From Zeugodacus cucurbitae (taxonomy: Eukaryota > Arthropoda > Insecta > Diptera > Tephritidae), in the NCBI RefSeq assembly GCF_028554725.1, contig NC_071671.1, positions 55,756,501 to 55,820,500 on the forward strand: a DNA stretch of 64,000 nucleotides, given 5' to 3'. The position numbers and the translations under genes were made by a program. This document shows, one piece after another, positions 47,001 to 59,812 of this stretch (positions are counted from its first letter, which is position 1; every line of letters begins with the position of its first letter). The notes beneath the pieces were generated by a model. It was not told where the DNA came from. It searched no databases and saw only the letters and a list, made by a program, of their open reading frames with translations.

Positions 47001-48610
47001 CATTGTTTGAGAAAGATCGATATTTGTCATCCATGGGTGTTTTCAACTTCTTAATTGTCTATAAATTTCTCTTCTATATTTAGTACATAACCCGAGTGTG
47101 ATGTGAATTCGGAAGCAATTCAAAATATATTTCTTGTCATTGATATAATCTTCAAGTCCTTGAAATTGGACACATTATCATACCTCCAAAGGATTCAATA
47201 GCGAATAGTTGTGGGTTCAGCGTCTATGGTTTTGCCAGTATGGAAATTACAGTGTTTTCTACACCTAAAATAGAAAACGAGCCGACATTTTCAACCTGTC
47301 TGCTATAACTCCGTCGTAAACCTATAGATATATGTTAATTTACGACCTTCTTCACAAACTTTTTTGTGTACCTTTTCTCGCTGTCTGAGCTTCAAATAGA
47401 TTATTTGTTATTTGTGCAATTTATGGTATTAAAATATAAGAGCTTTCAAGTGGCTCTTAAAAATAGGGTTTTTTTTATTTATTTTGTTTAAGGTTGTGTC
47501 TGGCAGTTTATATAAAATTATTTTAATAAACTGAAAACAATTATACCACCCTCGTAAGCGTTAATTTCGTATATAATGAACATGGTCACACTTAATGAAA
47601 TAAAACTGAGCTCAATATGAAATAGTAGGCCTACTATTATTCCAACAAATATTTATATTTATGCATATTGGATAATTAAATTGGAAAGTGAAATGAATCT
47701 CATGGATATACGGAAACATACTTCCATAAGTGCGCATACATTACAATATTTGAGCATTCCGTAGGTTAATAATCATATGAAAATACTACTAACCTACAAA
47801 AATGATATGCAAAAAAAATCAGCACAATTGGAAAGGCAGCGAAATTCAAGTGGACGTAACCCTGCAAGTTTCTACATTTGTATCAAAATTACGGAGAACT
47901 AAAGTGTCATACAAACATATTGATATACACGCGAGTATGAATTTTGCATGAAAAGTGAATTCACCTTTGAAATAATTTCATTTTATTGGGCAAACCGCAC
48001 TTTATGCTCACTGACCCACAAAAAATTTAAAAAATTAAGGTTATGCTGACAGGCAGCGTAAATCACAAGTGGAGGGGCAAATGTGGCGACTTGTGTTGTT
48101 TTTTTTTTATCAGTAGACACCTCTACAAGAGTAAATATATACATGGATTTTTATAAATTTTGCAATGTATTGTATGTAAAATTGCAGTTTTGTGTTCGCT
48201 TCCCGATTATGTATATTTATATACCATATAAGTGAGGTTAAATTTTATCAGCTGGTTTTGAGGAAAGTTGTTGACATTCGCTATTGTCGTCAACTATTAA
48301 ATCGGAATAATACCGACATGTAATATGCATTATTATTACAGTTGTAATGTACGATATATTATTGTTGTCATAAATGGAAAAATAGTAAAAATACAGGTAC
48401 TACTAGTTTCTTGAGTACTTGTTATAGTTAGTTAGTTCTATATTTAACTGTTTTTAAGTAGTTAAAAAAATACTTATTTTACTAGCTTATTTGTAATTCG
48501 AGCAATGTATAAGTTATTTAAAATTAAAAAGATGATATCTTGTTGTCGCTTCGTTTTCACCTATTTTTGGGTGCACCTAGAACCTAGAACTTTTTCCACG
48601 TCTTAAATAC
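44001..48610. other. Probable Sod3 5' intron, AT-rich
   Basis: No gene is supported. The frames at 45147-45353, 45660-45905 and 46874-47083 show no recognisable domain. Homopolymer and AT tracts are common. Confidence 0.45.
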
Positions 48611-48612
48611 TT

Positions 48613-48995
48613 TGGAATTGTTGTTGTAGCGGCAAAAATACAATAACAAAAATTTCCAAGAAATTTTGAGAAATTCTGCCGATATTGGCCGAATACAATT
48701 TGGGTCCGTTCCGATTACCTAGACCCGACTTTGACGAAAGGCGAGAGCTATTAGAAATATTTTTCTATCATGGTTGAAATTTAGACTGAAGCTAGGTCTT
48801 CCGTGCTGGTAGTTTGCACTACCGTGATGAATTGTTGTTGTTATTGTAGTGGTAGAAAACCTTCCGCAAATAATTTTGGAGACATCGACAGTCTTTTTCC
48901 GGATAAGAATTCGGATCCGTTCCGGTTACGCAGACGCGACTCGTATGTGTAAGATCGTAATACACTCGAATCTTTGGCACCGCTTGCCATGTACA
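48613..48995. repeat. Two tandem copies of a fly interspersed repeat
   Basis: Each copy runs from a ttgttgttgta(g/t) start to a phrase of the type ggtccgttccgattacctag, followed by acccgact; the second reads ggatccgttccggttacgca and then gacgcgact. The copies begin at about 48616 and 48830 and are strongly diverged. The gttccggttacg segment recalls the head of tRNA-derived SINEs, but promoter boxes cannot be confirmed. Confidence 0.5.
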
Positions 48996-49862
48996 CTTTT
49001 CGTTCTTAGTTGGAGTTGGAACTGAAATCTGGTACTCTATAGCAACTATCGGATGTGTCGTTTGATTTTTGATTTTTTCTTTAAAAAGGTCTCCTCTTCT
49101 CTAGACTCTTTGTTATAATAATGAATATTGTCATTCTTCTTTTTGAAGAGATGTAAATATTCATTGTTATTTGTGATATATACTATGCTAACTATTAATT
49201 ATTCAACTTTAGAAGGATGTGTTTATCATTATCTTCCTAGAATTGGTCCTACCACGTATTAGATTTCTTCTCATTAATTTATAATACTAGTACTAGAAAT
49301 CAAAGGCTTAAAATATATATATGTTTTTTATATGTTCGAATAAGAGCGAATAGACAAAATTGAAGAACTTTAGAACTAAAGAATTCTTGAACAACTAATT
49401 GGCAAGTGATTTTAAGGAATTCTATGAGGAAAATGCCAGCTGTAGATCGAATGATTGTACCACGACTTAACCTAATTCCGATCAACATATGCTTAGAGAA
49501 CATCAACTACATATTTTACTTATATGAGATTATGAGTATCTCGAAGGAGTTTTTTTAGAGTTAACGGGTTCTTTTGTAGTTTTGAAACGGAACCGTTATA
49601 CATATAGTAGATAGTAGTTAAGTTTGGTCGAGGTAACCCTTGTATCTTAAAATATATGCTTTATCTAGTTTAATTACAAAACTAATAAGAATATAACACG
49701 TTTTATGCCTTTTTCATTCCTTGGGCGTAATAATGTACTGATTTTATAGAACCATTGAATGAAAAGATTTTTTTTATACACACATATATACATACACCAA
49801 CAAATATATACTAAAATTAATACACATATTCTAATAATCCATTGCTACCTTCACTCTTTCTA
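48996..49862. other. Remainder of the probable Sod3 5' intron
   Basis: AT-rich, with no supported gene or recognised repeat, ending at the acceptor tttctag. Confidence 0.4.
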
Positions 49863-49878
49863 GTGAATTTGCCGAAAA

Positions 49879-50612
49879 ATGCATTCTCATTTTGCCATAA
49901 TAGTCACATTGGCCTTGTGTGCGGTCAGCGCCCTGGCTCAGGTAAGTGCTCTACTTTGATTAAAGTTTATTTTAGCACACATATAGATTTATTTATATTT
50001 GTATATAAATATATGTGTGTATTAATAATTTGGTTGTCTGAATCTCAGAAAAGTGCCACAATGGAAGCGATTGCCTACTTGGAGGGCGCCGCCGTGAGGG
50101 GCAACGTCACTTTCATACAAAATGGCTGCTCCGAAAATGTTCACGTGCATGTCTATTTGACTGGACTGGCACCGGGTAAGCACGGTTTCCATGTGCACGA
50201 GAAGGGCGACTTGACCAGCGGCTGTCTCAGCACTGGCGGACATTTCAATCCCGATAAGGTAATTATTTTATATATATTTATGTGCAACCATACTTAAAAG
50301 TTCTTATGATATAACCCCATCAATAATATATATAACTATTTAAAAATATCTCCACAGATGGACCATGGTGCGCCTGGCGATGAGGTGCGTCACGTTGGCG
50401 ATCTCGGCAATGTTGAGGCCGATGCAAATGGTGTTGTCGATACGACTTTCACCGATCACTTAATCAGTTTGACTGGCAAACGTACAATTATCGGACGCGG
50501 TTTGGTTGTGCACGAATTGACCGATGATTTGGGCAAGGGTACCCACCCTGATTCGAAAAAGACTGGAAATGCGGGTGGACGTTTGGCTTGCGGTGTCATC
50601 GGTGTTAAGTAA
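49879..50612 (+). CDS. Sod3: Extracellular Cu/Zn superoxide dismutase
   Basis: A 175-residue product in three exons: 49879-49941, 50049-50258 and 50358-50612. It dismutates superoxide outside the cell. Exon 1 encodes a 21-residue signal peptide (MHSHFAIIVTLALC...) and ends in phase 0. All metal ligands are present with the canonical SOD1 spacing: copper His69, His71, His86 and His143; zinc His86, His94, His103 and Asp106. The structural disulfide Cys80-Cys169 and the active-site Arg166 are kept. An N-glycosylation motif, Asn40-Val-Thr, is visible. The last codons GTT AAG TAA overlap a usable donor (aa|gtaaat) at 50609, which would bypass the stop and join to downstream exons at 53849 or 54198. 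The closest family is Drosophila Sod3 (CG9027). Confidence 0.95.
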
Positions 50613-51432
50613 ATAAAACATACTACAAATCATACATACACGTACAACAACACAACTATTTGAAAGCTTAAAAAATTATCAGTCACTGTTGTTTATAACT
50701 GTTTTACTGTTATTGTAATGTCAGTCATTTGCTTAAGCAGCGACACCGCTCACTCAGTGTAACAAATTAATGTAGTCTCTACTCTTTTCATTTATTTGGT
50801 ATTCTTTTCTTCTGTTCTACTGTACTTTCGTTGTTTTCTTATATACTCTAATTCTATTTTCCGCTCATATTTTCCACTTTTCTGTTTTTAATATCTTTTT
50901 TATTGAAATGTTATATTTTCTGCACTAATTATTGTTTATAGTCACAAAAAAATATAAGTTCGCAATACTCTGTGCCTTTGGCATCGCTTTGTTGTAAAGT
51001 AACTCGAATAAAATCGTTTGTGGTTAATCGAATCTGCCAAATTAACATTAAACTGTACTTTGCTTATTTATCCATTTAGATATGCGTGTTTATATTTATT
51101 TTTGGTGTTTATTTTTATTGGCTGTTTATTTTGTACTAGTGTACTTGTGTGTCTGCTATTTTGGTTGATTTTATTGTTTATTTAGTTTTAATTAGCGGTG
51201 ACACAAACACACGCACACAAATGTAAATGTACTGCGACAGTCAGTGAAGCGCGCTAAAGGCCGCTTCCTTAAAGGGTAGGTATGGGCTTATAAAATATTT
51301 AGTATCCTTCACTACCACTCAAGGTAAATTGATATATACTATTTATATATTATTTCAATACACATTATATTCTAACGCAAGACCCTTATACTGTAGCAAT
51401 TTCGATCATAACCACACCTTTCTTTACCAATA
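50613..51432. other. Sod3 short-isoform 3' UTR and flank
   Basis: The sequence aataaaacat follows the stop codon directly, and another aataaaatcg lies near 51008. No other gene was seen. For the long isoforms this would be intron. Confidence 0.5.
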
Positions 51433-51592
51433 CAGTTGAACTTCCATAAATCGTACGTCTATTACTCCAAGTTCTCCATAACTCAAACTCTTGAATTAGC
51501 AATAAAAGTCAAAATTCATACAAATTACCTTCCGTAACTCGGAGGTCCCGCTAACTCAAATTGTGGTGATTCGAGTTAGGGAAGTTCAACTG
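51433..51592. mobile_element. 160 bp TA-flanked palindromic MITE
   Basis: Perfect 13-base terminal inverted repeats, CAGTTGAACTTCC and GGAAGTTCAACTG, are flanked on both sides by TA, the target duplication of Tc1/mariner/pogo elements. The interior repeats ctaactcgaa-type motifs in both orientations, so the element could form a long hairpin. Relatives lie at about 37753-37882 and 61131-61210. Confidence 0.8.
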
Positions 51593-51839
51593 TAGTACAG
51601 TGTGTCAATAGTGATACAAAACGATTTACGAAGTTCACGATATATAGTCTTCGCACGACCACGGCAAGTCTATATTTTAAAACTTTTATAACCATGACCT
51701 CTTACCCACCGTGACCTCTTTGCCAAATTTGAATTGTATGAGTGGCAACGTTTCGTCATATTTCACATATTTCAATGTATCTCGTCAATCTGATCAGTTT
51801 GACTCTTTATAACTCTATCTCCCTCTAAATATATAGTGG

Positions 51840-52520
51840 CTCTGCTCTAAATTTTTGAAAGCTATAGAAATGCTTTCTTGGTTTAGAAAGGTTCAACTTT
51901 GGAGATCTGAGAAGTATTAGTTCTCAAATTAAGCTTCAATTTGACTCAAGCACATTTTCTTGGTATTATTAAAAATACTTTAAATTCCAAAATTAAAAAG
52001 AACACCCATTGTCCAACTATACTATTACAATTTACCACATAGCTTTTGTATTTATGAACAGAGAGTAAGACGAGTAAAATACCGGAATAATAAGAGTGAA
52101 ATTTATTGGACCCTTCCTTCTTCGAATATTGTAACCAAGTAGAACTCGAGTAAATAAAACAAGAACTAACTGGAGTATTGCGAAAATTCTTCGGGGACTG
52201 TTTGGATCTAACATCAACAGATGCTTCGACGAACCTGCCCTTTGAAGCTATTCTACAAATGTAGATTCTCATAAAAATCTGTGAATAATCAGCGACAATA
52301 ATTTTCATATCTAAAGTGAGATTTTTAAAGATATTTTGAAAATATTTAATAGTTCTTTAGTAATGTGAATAACCAAGCCTTTTAAAATCGTAGAATTAGA
52401 ACTATTTCTTATAATGGATCTATTAATTTAGAATCCAGTTGTACTTCAACAGTATATTTGAGAATTCCTAAATTGTTGTTGTTATTTTTCGAAGCGTTAA
52501 ATTTTTTAGAGAAATCAAAT
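51840..52520. repeat. Tandem duplication, left copy
   Basis: Phrases such as ggagatctgagaagtattag (51902), gatgcttcgacgaacctgcc (52220) and tttttcgaagcgttaaattt (52485) recur in order in the right copy at 52700-53200. The spacing falls from about 808 to 685 bases because of indels. Confidence 0.7.
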
Positions 52521-52649
52521 TATAAATGAATTGCTTCGTTTCGAATTTTTTATCACACTCTCTGAAAAGTAAATTAAAAAATTTACTTTTTCGAGGTGCA
52601 TGTGTAATCTTAAAGGTGATTAACTTTTCCGCGATTATTTACTTTCTAA

Positions 52650-53205
52650 GAATTTACTTTTCGAGAGTATACTGTACTTTCTTGGTTCAGAAAGTTTTGA
52701 TTCACCAAAGGTTCAACTTTGGAGATCTGAGAAGTATTAGTTCTCAACTTGAGTATTATTAAAAATACTTTAAATCCCAAAATCAAAGAGTACACCCTTG
52801 GTCTATGTAAACTCAAATTAATATATTTTCTTTGTATTTATGGACATAGAGTAAGACAAGTTTCTGAAAGAGAATAAGTATAATGAATGTTTAAGTCTAA
52901 CATCATCAGATGCTTCGACGAACCTATCCTTTGAAGCTATTCTACAAATGTAGATCCTCATAAGTACCTAAATTGAACTATCTTTTTGCAATTTTTGTGA
53001 CGTTTATACACTTTTATTTAAATTAACAACGTCTTTCTTAGCTTGATTAGATTTTGGTAATATAAATTAGTAGACCTAGTCAAATCGTAACTTTAAAACA
53101 ATTTCGCTCAATCCATCTGCTTATCTTTAAACCAATAAATAATAAGAATCCCTAAATCTTTATTGTAATTTTTCGAAGTGTTCTATTTTTAAGGCCATCA
53201 AAATG
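52650..53205. repeat. Tandem duplication, right copy
   Basis: Partner of 51840-52520. It includes ggagatctgagaagtattag at about 52720, gatgcttcgacgaacctatc at about 52908 and tttttcgaagtgttctattt at about 53167. No coding capacity. It lies inside the long-isoform Sod3 intron. Confidence 0.7.
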
Positions 53206-53848
53206 TGAAATCTTGTCGCTGATAAGCGCTTTATTTCCATCCAATAATTTGAGACAGAACAAATTCGTCAGATATGAAAACTCGAAATCTCAAAAAAAGA
53301 TGATTCAACAATATTTATTACCTAATTCGACAGTACTTTCTACACAAATCTCGACGATATCTAAGCTGATGGAGCATTAGAGCATTAAAGATCCGTAGTA
53401 ACTTTACCAGTAACTGACGGCGCATGGTCCACACAGATTTATTTTACAAAAGCATCAGTAACTTTTGTGCTGTGTATACTAAATATTGAACTTCGTGGAT
53501 TAATTAATAATTTTCAATAATTGGGTAAATAGGAGAAGATATTCAAATAGTTTATGAACAAACGATTATTGAGTAAACAAACTGATCTTGTATGTTTAGA
53601 ACTTATACCAATTTGGTGGTAGTGCTTGATATAAAATCTATATCCATAGTGAATAATATTCTCTGATAGATAATAATAGATCTATGATAAACCCTAAAGG
53701 TAGAGTAAAAGCAAACACACGCTTATAACCTCAAAATTTCTGGTGAAACAATAATGGAAAGCACTTAAAGTAACTAACTATATATGATTGCAACAGTTGC
53801 GACTAATGTCAAAATCATTGAAAACTTTGAAACCATATTTTCTTCCAG

Positions 53849-53990
53849 CGCTTATACACCACCACAAGCATCGGCCATAAGTTGTGAACCGACTTTCTAT
53901 GTGCCCCATGAACAGCCGCACGATCATGTTGTCTATCCCATTCTAACATCGAGTCTGCCATATCCATATGCATTGCCATATTTTTATTAA
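53849..53990 (+). CDS. Sod3: Candidate alternative last exon of Sod3, Tyr/Pro-rich tail
   Basis: The acceptor tattttcttccag precedes C at 53849. Joined to the donor at 50609, the split codon becomes AAC (Asn175), and the frame runs 46 more residues to TAA. This replaces the final Lys with a tail starting AYTPPQASAI and ending PYALPYFY, for 221 residues in all. AATAAA at 53991 follows the stop immediately, fitting a terminal exon. The tail has no membrane segment and is rich in Pro, Tyr and His. The frame, splice sites and poly(A) signal are visible; use of the exon is inference. Confidence 0.6.
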
Positions 53991-54197
53991 ATAAATATCA
54001 GCCATATAACAATGAAATTAGAAGCATCATTTGTAAAACGCATCATACAAAATATTTTATAAATATCTGTTTAGAGTAGTATATGTTTCTATGTGTGTCA
54101 ACCAATTTGCATTGTAATCATTATAATTTTCATCACAAATATCATAAACAATTATTTTTCTACCGTTAGTTATGATTTTAATTACTAACATTTTTAG

Positions 54198-54297
54198 CGG
54201 CAACATTCACGAATGGCCCTGTTCGAACGCGGCAGTAAAAGTAGTTTCACTATTTGCCTTCGTGCTGGCGGTATTCATCAGTCGCGTGTTGTCTTAG
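54198..54297 (+). CDS. Sod3: Candidate alternative last exon of Sod3, hydrophobic tail
   Basis: The acceptor catttttag precedes C at 54198, giving the same AAC codon when spliced from 50609. It encodes 32 residues starting GNIHEWPCSN and ending in a ~19-residue hydrophobic run (VVSLFAFVLAVFISRVLS), with a stop at 54295. The total is 207 residues. A small-residue site (Cys-Ser-Asn-Ala-Ala), a short spacer and a terminal hydrophobic segment fit a GPI-attachment signal; a C-terminal membrane anchor is the alternative. Membrane-tethered Sod3 forms would act at the cell surface rather than free in hemolymph. Confidence 0.65.
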
Positions 54298-57200
54298 GTG
54301 ATTCCGGAGAAGTATTTAGCTAATGAGAGCAAGATGTCTACAGTTGTATTACATTAACTTATATTTCAAAATAATAGAAAAAATAATTATGTTTAACAAT
54401 ATTTATGTATAAGTTTACTAACCTATTGCATAGGAAAATAAATTTCGCCATTTGCCACAAATATATTTAGTTTTATTGGAAAAAAATTCTTCACGAAATT
54501 CGAAATGATATAATCTGGAAATAACTGAAAAAATAAATGACAAGTCCTAGTGAGACCAAAAAGTAGTTTGTAAAATGGTACGCAGATAACGGTTCGTGAT
54601 TTCTTAAGTTGCGTATCTGCTGTACAAGCATGGAAGACCCAATGAAAATCGTAATGAGTCTAAAACGGATGGAAACACAGCCGAGTGAATATAACATACA
54701 TACAATTTGAAAGAGGGAAATCATCAAAGTGACAAGTATATAACATTTTTGGAATATCTAACAGAAGAAATCTTAAAAAAAAGGATTTGAAGAATGGGTG
54801 TTTCATAAACACAATTCTCCGGACCTAGACCCAGTGATTTTTGCCTTGAAAACAATGTGAAATTAAACGACATTTAACAATCAAGTGAAGCGAAAAACAG
54901 TGTATCGTTCTCAATGATAACTGTATTGAAAAATAAATTCAAAATTGACCAAAAAACGTTTTCTCTAAAACAATAAGAACTCATGAACAATCAACACCTC
55001 AAACAAACCTATTGCACGTAATCGATTATGCACCTGAAAATAATAAGAGTAAGCAGACGAGTATAATATACATATGTATATTCCCAGAAAACGTCATAGT
55101 CTTAAAATAAGTTTGAGCTCTAGTTGAAAAGAACTCTCCCTAGCTTTTATTTCATACACCCAGCAAGAAAAAATAGTTGGACAGTGAACAATCCAGAGAT
55201 ACATAACTGAATAGAATAGACCCTTCAACTGTCATGCTCATAATAAAATTATATGGTTATATGGTAAAAATATTGTACAACATCAATAAAGGGCTATTAA
55301 AGAGTATAAATATCTGCAAATAATAATTTCAAAACAACTAAACTAAACTTATATTATAATAATTCTTACGAATTAACTATTCCTACTGACCTCATTGGTG
55401 CACCACATAATTTACCTAGTAAATAATTGTATTGTAGTAGCACTTATTCAACCAGGTCGGTATACGATTACCATCTATGTCAAGCTAAGGTAAATAATTG
55501 CCTATTATTTTTTTGGTCTTTTCAATATAGTACTGCACTTCCTACCCTTTCTTTTCACAGTTATTTGTGGGGGTTTTCCCACCAAAAATTTTACTGTTAC
55601 ACATTAATTTTTGCTCTCATTATAGGCTATATTGACCACTTTGTCACCCATGTATTTGAGGTTTGGTGGTAGACATAGTGTATTGTACATACGTGCTCTT
55701 ACTCTCATTCGACTGATGAGTACTAATTCGAAATTAATAGCATGTTTGTGAGTGACAAGTCACAGTAAATACTAGAAAGAAATGGATCTTAAAACACGGA
55801 TGAGATGTTTAAGTATGAAAGTTTTTAGTAACAATTGAAAAATATCGTAGAATAGGAGCAGAAGTGGAATGGATTTAGCAGTGTCTACTTGAGTTATAAT
55901 CGTATAGGGTCTATTAGTAGAGCGAATGCAATTAAATTTGCTATATTGGAGCTCCGAGAAAGTATATACAGATTTTTATTCTGAGACAACATTCCAAGAA
56001 ATGTCATTCCCATTAACAATATAAAATCAAGAATAGGTATCAAAAATTGTTTTAGGGTCTAGCAAGAGGAGTGGACAGATTTCCTCAATTTTAGGTACCA
56101 AATTAATCAATGAATACATTGTGACATAAATTTATCAAGAAACCTCACAACCTGAATGATAAATATGGCGTTAAGTCAGCCGGATTATGGACCAATGGTC
56201 CTAAATCCCATTTTGCTAAACTAAACAATAATGCAATATATATTCCATATTAATTAATACTTAAGATTTTAAATCGACTGTAGTAAGGAAGGCATAAGGG
56301 GCCTAAAGGAACCGAAAATAACCCGGCCATTATACGTTCAAAAATAGTTAGCTTTTCGAACTTGAAAGCCGTTTTGCTTTCAATCAAGAAATAAATGTTT
56401 TATGTTGACAACTAAGAAATAATCATAATGATCGTTTTCTTGACTTCGGCATCTCTGTAACTATAATTGAACATCAAGTTGATTGCAGCCTACGTATCAA
56501 ATAATATGATGTATTGATCTATAGCACAAAGTTCACGGATAGTATAATTCGATATCAACCATTTTTGGATCAGAGAGTATATTTCGGATTTACCGTATTC
56601 GAAACGGTATTAAGCTGGAAGAATGCCGGGTTGAAAACTAATTTCACACATTTTAACTTTACATGAGTATTATTAGCAGCTACTGAAATATGAAGGTCCA
56701 TCACAGATTGATCTGATACCCAATAAACCAATGTTTCAATTGAATTTAACAAATCCAATACTATTTTTTATTAAAAAATTTCAGTTTTAGTAGTTTATCC
56801 GTTTCATCGTTGTCAGGGGTCTCTGGGAAGTTTCAAGTTATTTCCAATGAATTTGAATTTAAATGATGATTGCCGTTTGATTAAAGTATTTAGTTTACAA
56901 AATACAATGGAACCTAGTTAATTTATAGTACGAAAATAAATATAATCTTAAAACAGAAACCCGGAAATAGCAGAAAAACACTTTGAAATCCTTAACGATT
57001 CTTAGAACGAAGCATTTCCTGTGTAAAAAAGATAAAATAGGGCATACGACACATAAAAACACTGACCTCAAAATATATTCAAATAAATATATGCCGGTAC
57101 ATGCTAGTAAATTATAATAAATAGGACTATTATTTCAGCAAATTGTTTTAATTCCAACTAAATGAGTTTGACCAAGTTCGCTTAAAACGTCAGTAAATTG

Positions 57201-59400
57201 CGAGTATGCACAAGTTTTCTTTGTAATTTTCTCCAACCTTAAGAATACCGGCAAGTACGTGGTATATACTCGTACAGACACGTATGTAAATGAGTATCGC
57301 ATGATGAATGTGAGTATTTGGAGCACTTTCTCGGACGCTTTCAATAAATATTGATTTTCTTTACTGCCTACATCTACATATAGTATATACTTAATGATTA
57401 CACCGCGTCGTATTGCGTGATTTCTATGGTCACATAAAGTGTCAAGAAACTTGTGGGTAATGTGCCGGAATTCACGGCGCACACAAATGCCTTTCCTCTC
57501 TCTCTCTCGGCCAAATCAAGATTCAAATGCAAATTTCCATGTGCTCGGTATGCGATTTATGCCAGTAATTAAGGTTATGTGTTTTGGCATTTGGAAGTAT
57601 TGCCAGGAGCAACGAGACTGTAACCAAAAAAATGTATGTACACTTATTTACAGTTAATTACTCAAAGTTATATATGTTGCGGTGTGTCGTTGGGTCAGGC
57701 CTGATTCGCACGATTTTTCATGTAACATTAGTTGATTCGAAATAAAATTTATCGTGAAGCAAAACATTTTTTTCCGAGTAATTAATAAAATATACAGTGT
57801 GTAAGGCTGAAAGGTGTGAGTTTGTGAATAAAATTTGTCAAAATAAAGGGAAAGTTATTTTAAATAGTAGAAACACAGGGGTCTGACACTTTATAATACT
57901 TTTCGATGGTATAGTAAGCTAGTGCGTGACTACCACTGGGTAAGTTTGAGGTTCAAATGCTAACCACAGTCAAATTGAATGTTATAATTTCACCCTCGTC
58001 CATTTGTAACCTTTTTTAGCAGACAATATCGAGCCTCCAAGTGTACTTCTGTTAAGGAAACAAGCTTAAAAACAATACATTTGAGAGGAGAATCTGGGCC
58101 ACAAATATATTAAACACAAATCTATTGACTACTCCAAAATAGTTAAATATAACGTCATAGTTGATTTATGGTCTTAGAATTCAAGGAAACAGTGACTCGA
58201 TCAATCTTTCTGTAAAAATTCATACTCTTGAGAAACTCCCGCCTCAAAATGTTTACTTAACACAACTAGTTTTTATCATTTTCGTTAGAGATGACACTTG
58301 ATGTAAGAAGTGCCTTAATCAGGGGAGATTTGGTCAATAAACTTAATGGAACCGTTCTTATTGGCGAATAAAGATCCGTATAGATAATATCTACATTAAA
58401 GAGACTAAAGGAATGATCTACCATGCCTATTTTAGCAAGGACTTATCTCAAACAAAAAATCATCTAAAAGGTGTCGTGTTTTATGCTCTATTAGAAGAGT
58501 CGCGCTAACTAGATCTCTCAAGATATAATCTATTTCCCTTAATCAACTACCAAATCAGCTTCAGAAAGGCTACAGACGAGCGCTAATGGCTCTCTTCTCG
58601 ATAAAGTACATTTATTTCACCAATTCCTTTCCAGATGCAAAGTTTTATTAAGACAAAGCCTTTTTTTTACAGACTTCATCGACGAAAAGTTATATAATGA
58701 CTCTATGGATCCTGAAGAACTTTTTAAATAGCTTAATCATTCCAAAAGAAAGTTTTGGCACATTTTCTTTTCATTTCCCATTCTGCTATGATCCTAGTAA
58801 CTATATGACCACTTTCCACCACCCCCTCAATTGATATCGAACTATTATTAGCACCATATTCGATGAGTGCAATGACATGTTGGCCTATAATAAGAACGAA
58901 ACAAGCTTTTGCAGCTTTAATGTATCACGAATTAATGCCACCATAAGACTTACGGCTGTTTAACAAAAATTCTTAAGTCCCTACATACCGTCAACAATGT
59001 AATGTACAAACGTCACACGCAACATCGACAAGCAACAGTGTCGGTCGTATGAAGTCAAACTGTCGATTAAAGTGGGCTACAGAGCACCAACACACTCCAA
59101 GGGGTTGCGGTTGCCTAACACAATACATTGGAAAATCCAAAGGAAGGTAGAATATGGCGAAATAGAAATTGGAACAGCAGTGTAAGACCTACACCACCGG
59201 AAACTGGTGCCCGTTGAACTCTATCGTTAAACTTTGTAATGCTGTTGATGGCGATAAACTCTATGACCGAAGTTGAGTAGTTTGGCACTAGCTGTTTCCA
59301 AAACGGAGAACCTGTTGGTGAATGAGGGATAAGGAGGGTAAGAAAAAGGAAATAGTGGTGTCCAAAATAGGGGACAAACAGCATAAGTCGATAATATAGG
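54298..59400. other. Intergenic stretch between Sod3 and the tetraspanin
   Basis: About 5 kb with no supported gene. A mariner-like phrase (His-Asn-Ser-Pro-Asp-Leu-Asp-Pro) can be read at about 54818-54845, hinting at a very decayed transposase. The minus frame at 57135-57482 and the others lack domains. Confidence 0.4.
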
Positions 59401-59800
59401 CTAAAGCGCTTAAGCGGTATGCGAGCGCGTTCGGCGGGAGAAGCTAGTTACTCTAAATTTCACTTTTACTTTCACAACGCCCACACAGCGGACAGTTCGG
59501 TGAAGTATAATCAAGGCATATGATGGTAGGGTTCAGCAGTTTTCGTGCAACCCAAATGAAACGAATTAAAAGGCAAATAGTTAACAATAATGGAACGTAC
59601 TACGGACTTCGCTACAAAGAACACCCCCCAACCGCGACCCAACACCTCAAGAACGCAACCCATGTAGGCGACCAAAACCAGAGCGCGCCCAGAATGGGAA
59701 CATGTACTGAATTCATTTGTTGCTATTTTAGACACACCGTCCACCATCGTTTGCGCCTAAAAGCACTACAGCTTTGGTGGTGAAGTCTGCTACGAAGCAG

Positions 59801-59812
59801 TGGTCAGTTCAT
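59801..59812 (+). promoter_or_regulatory. Possible initiator of the tetraspanin gene
   Basis: tggTCAGTTcattt matches the arthropod Inr. It sits in a GC-richer segment (59400-59920) about 300 bases upstream of the tetraspanin start. No TATA is evident at -30. Confidence 0.4.

Noticed and set aside
54800..54870. Mariner-like peptide phrase upstream of the tetraspanin
   Set aside because: A single short match (about eight residues) without flanking homology; too weak to call an element.
59520..59783. 87-codon plus frame and overlapping 78-codon minus frame
   Set aside because: Both fall in the probable tetraspanin promoter region and neither has a domain or splice support.
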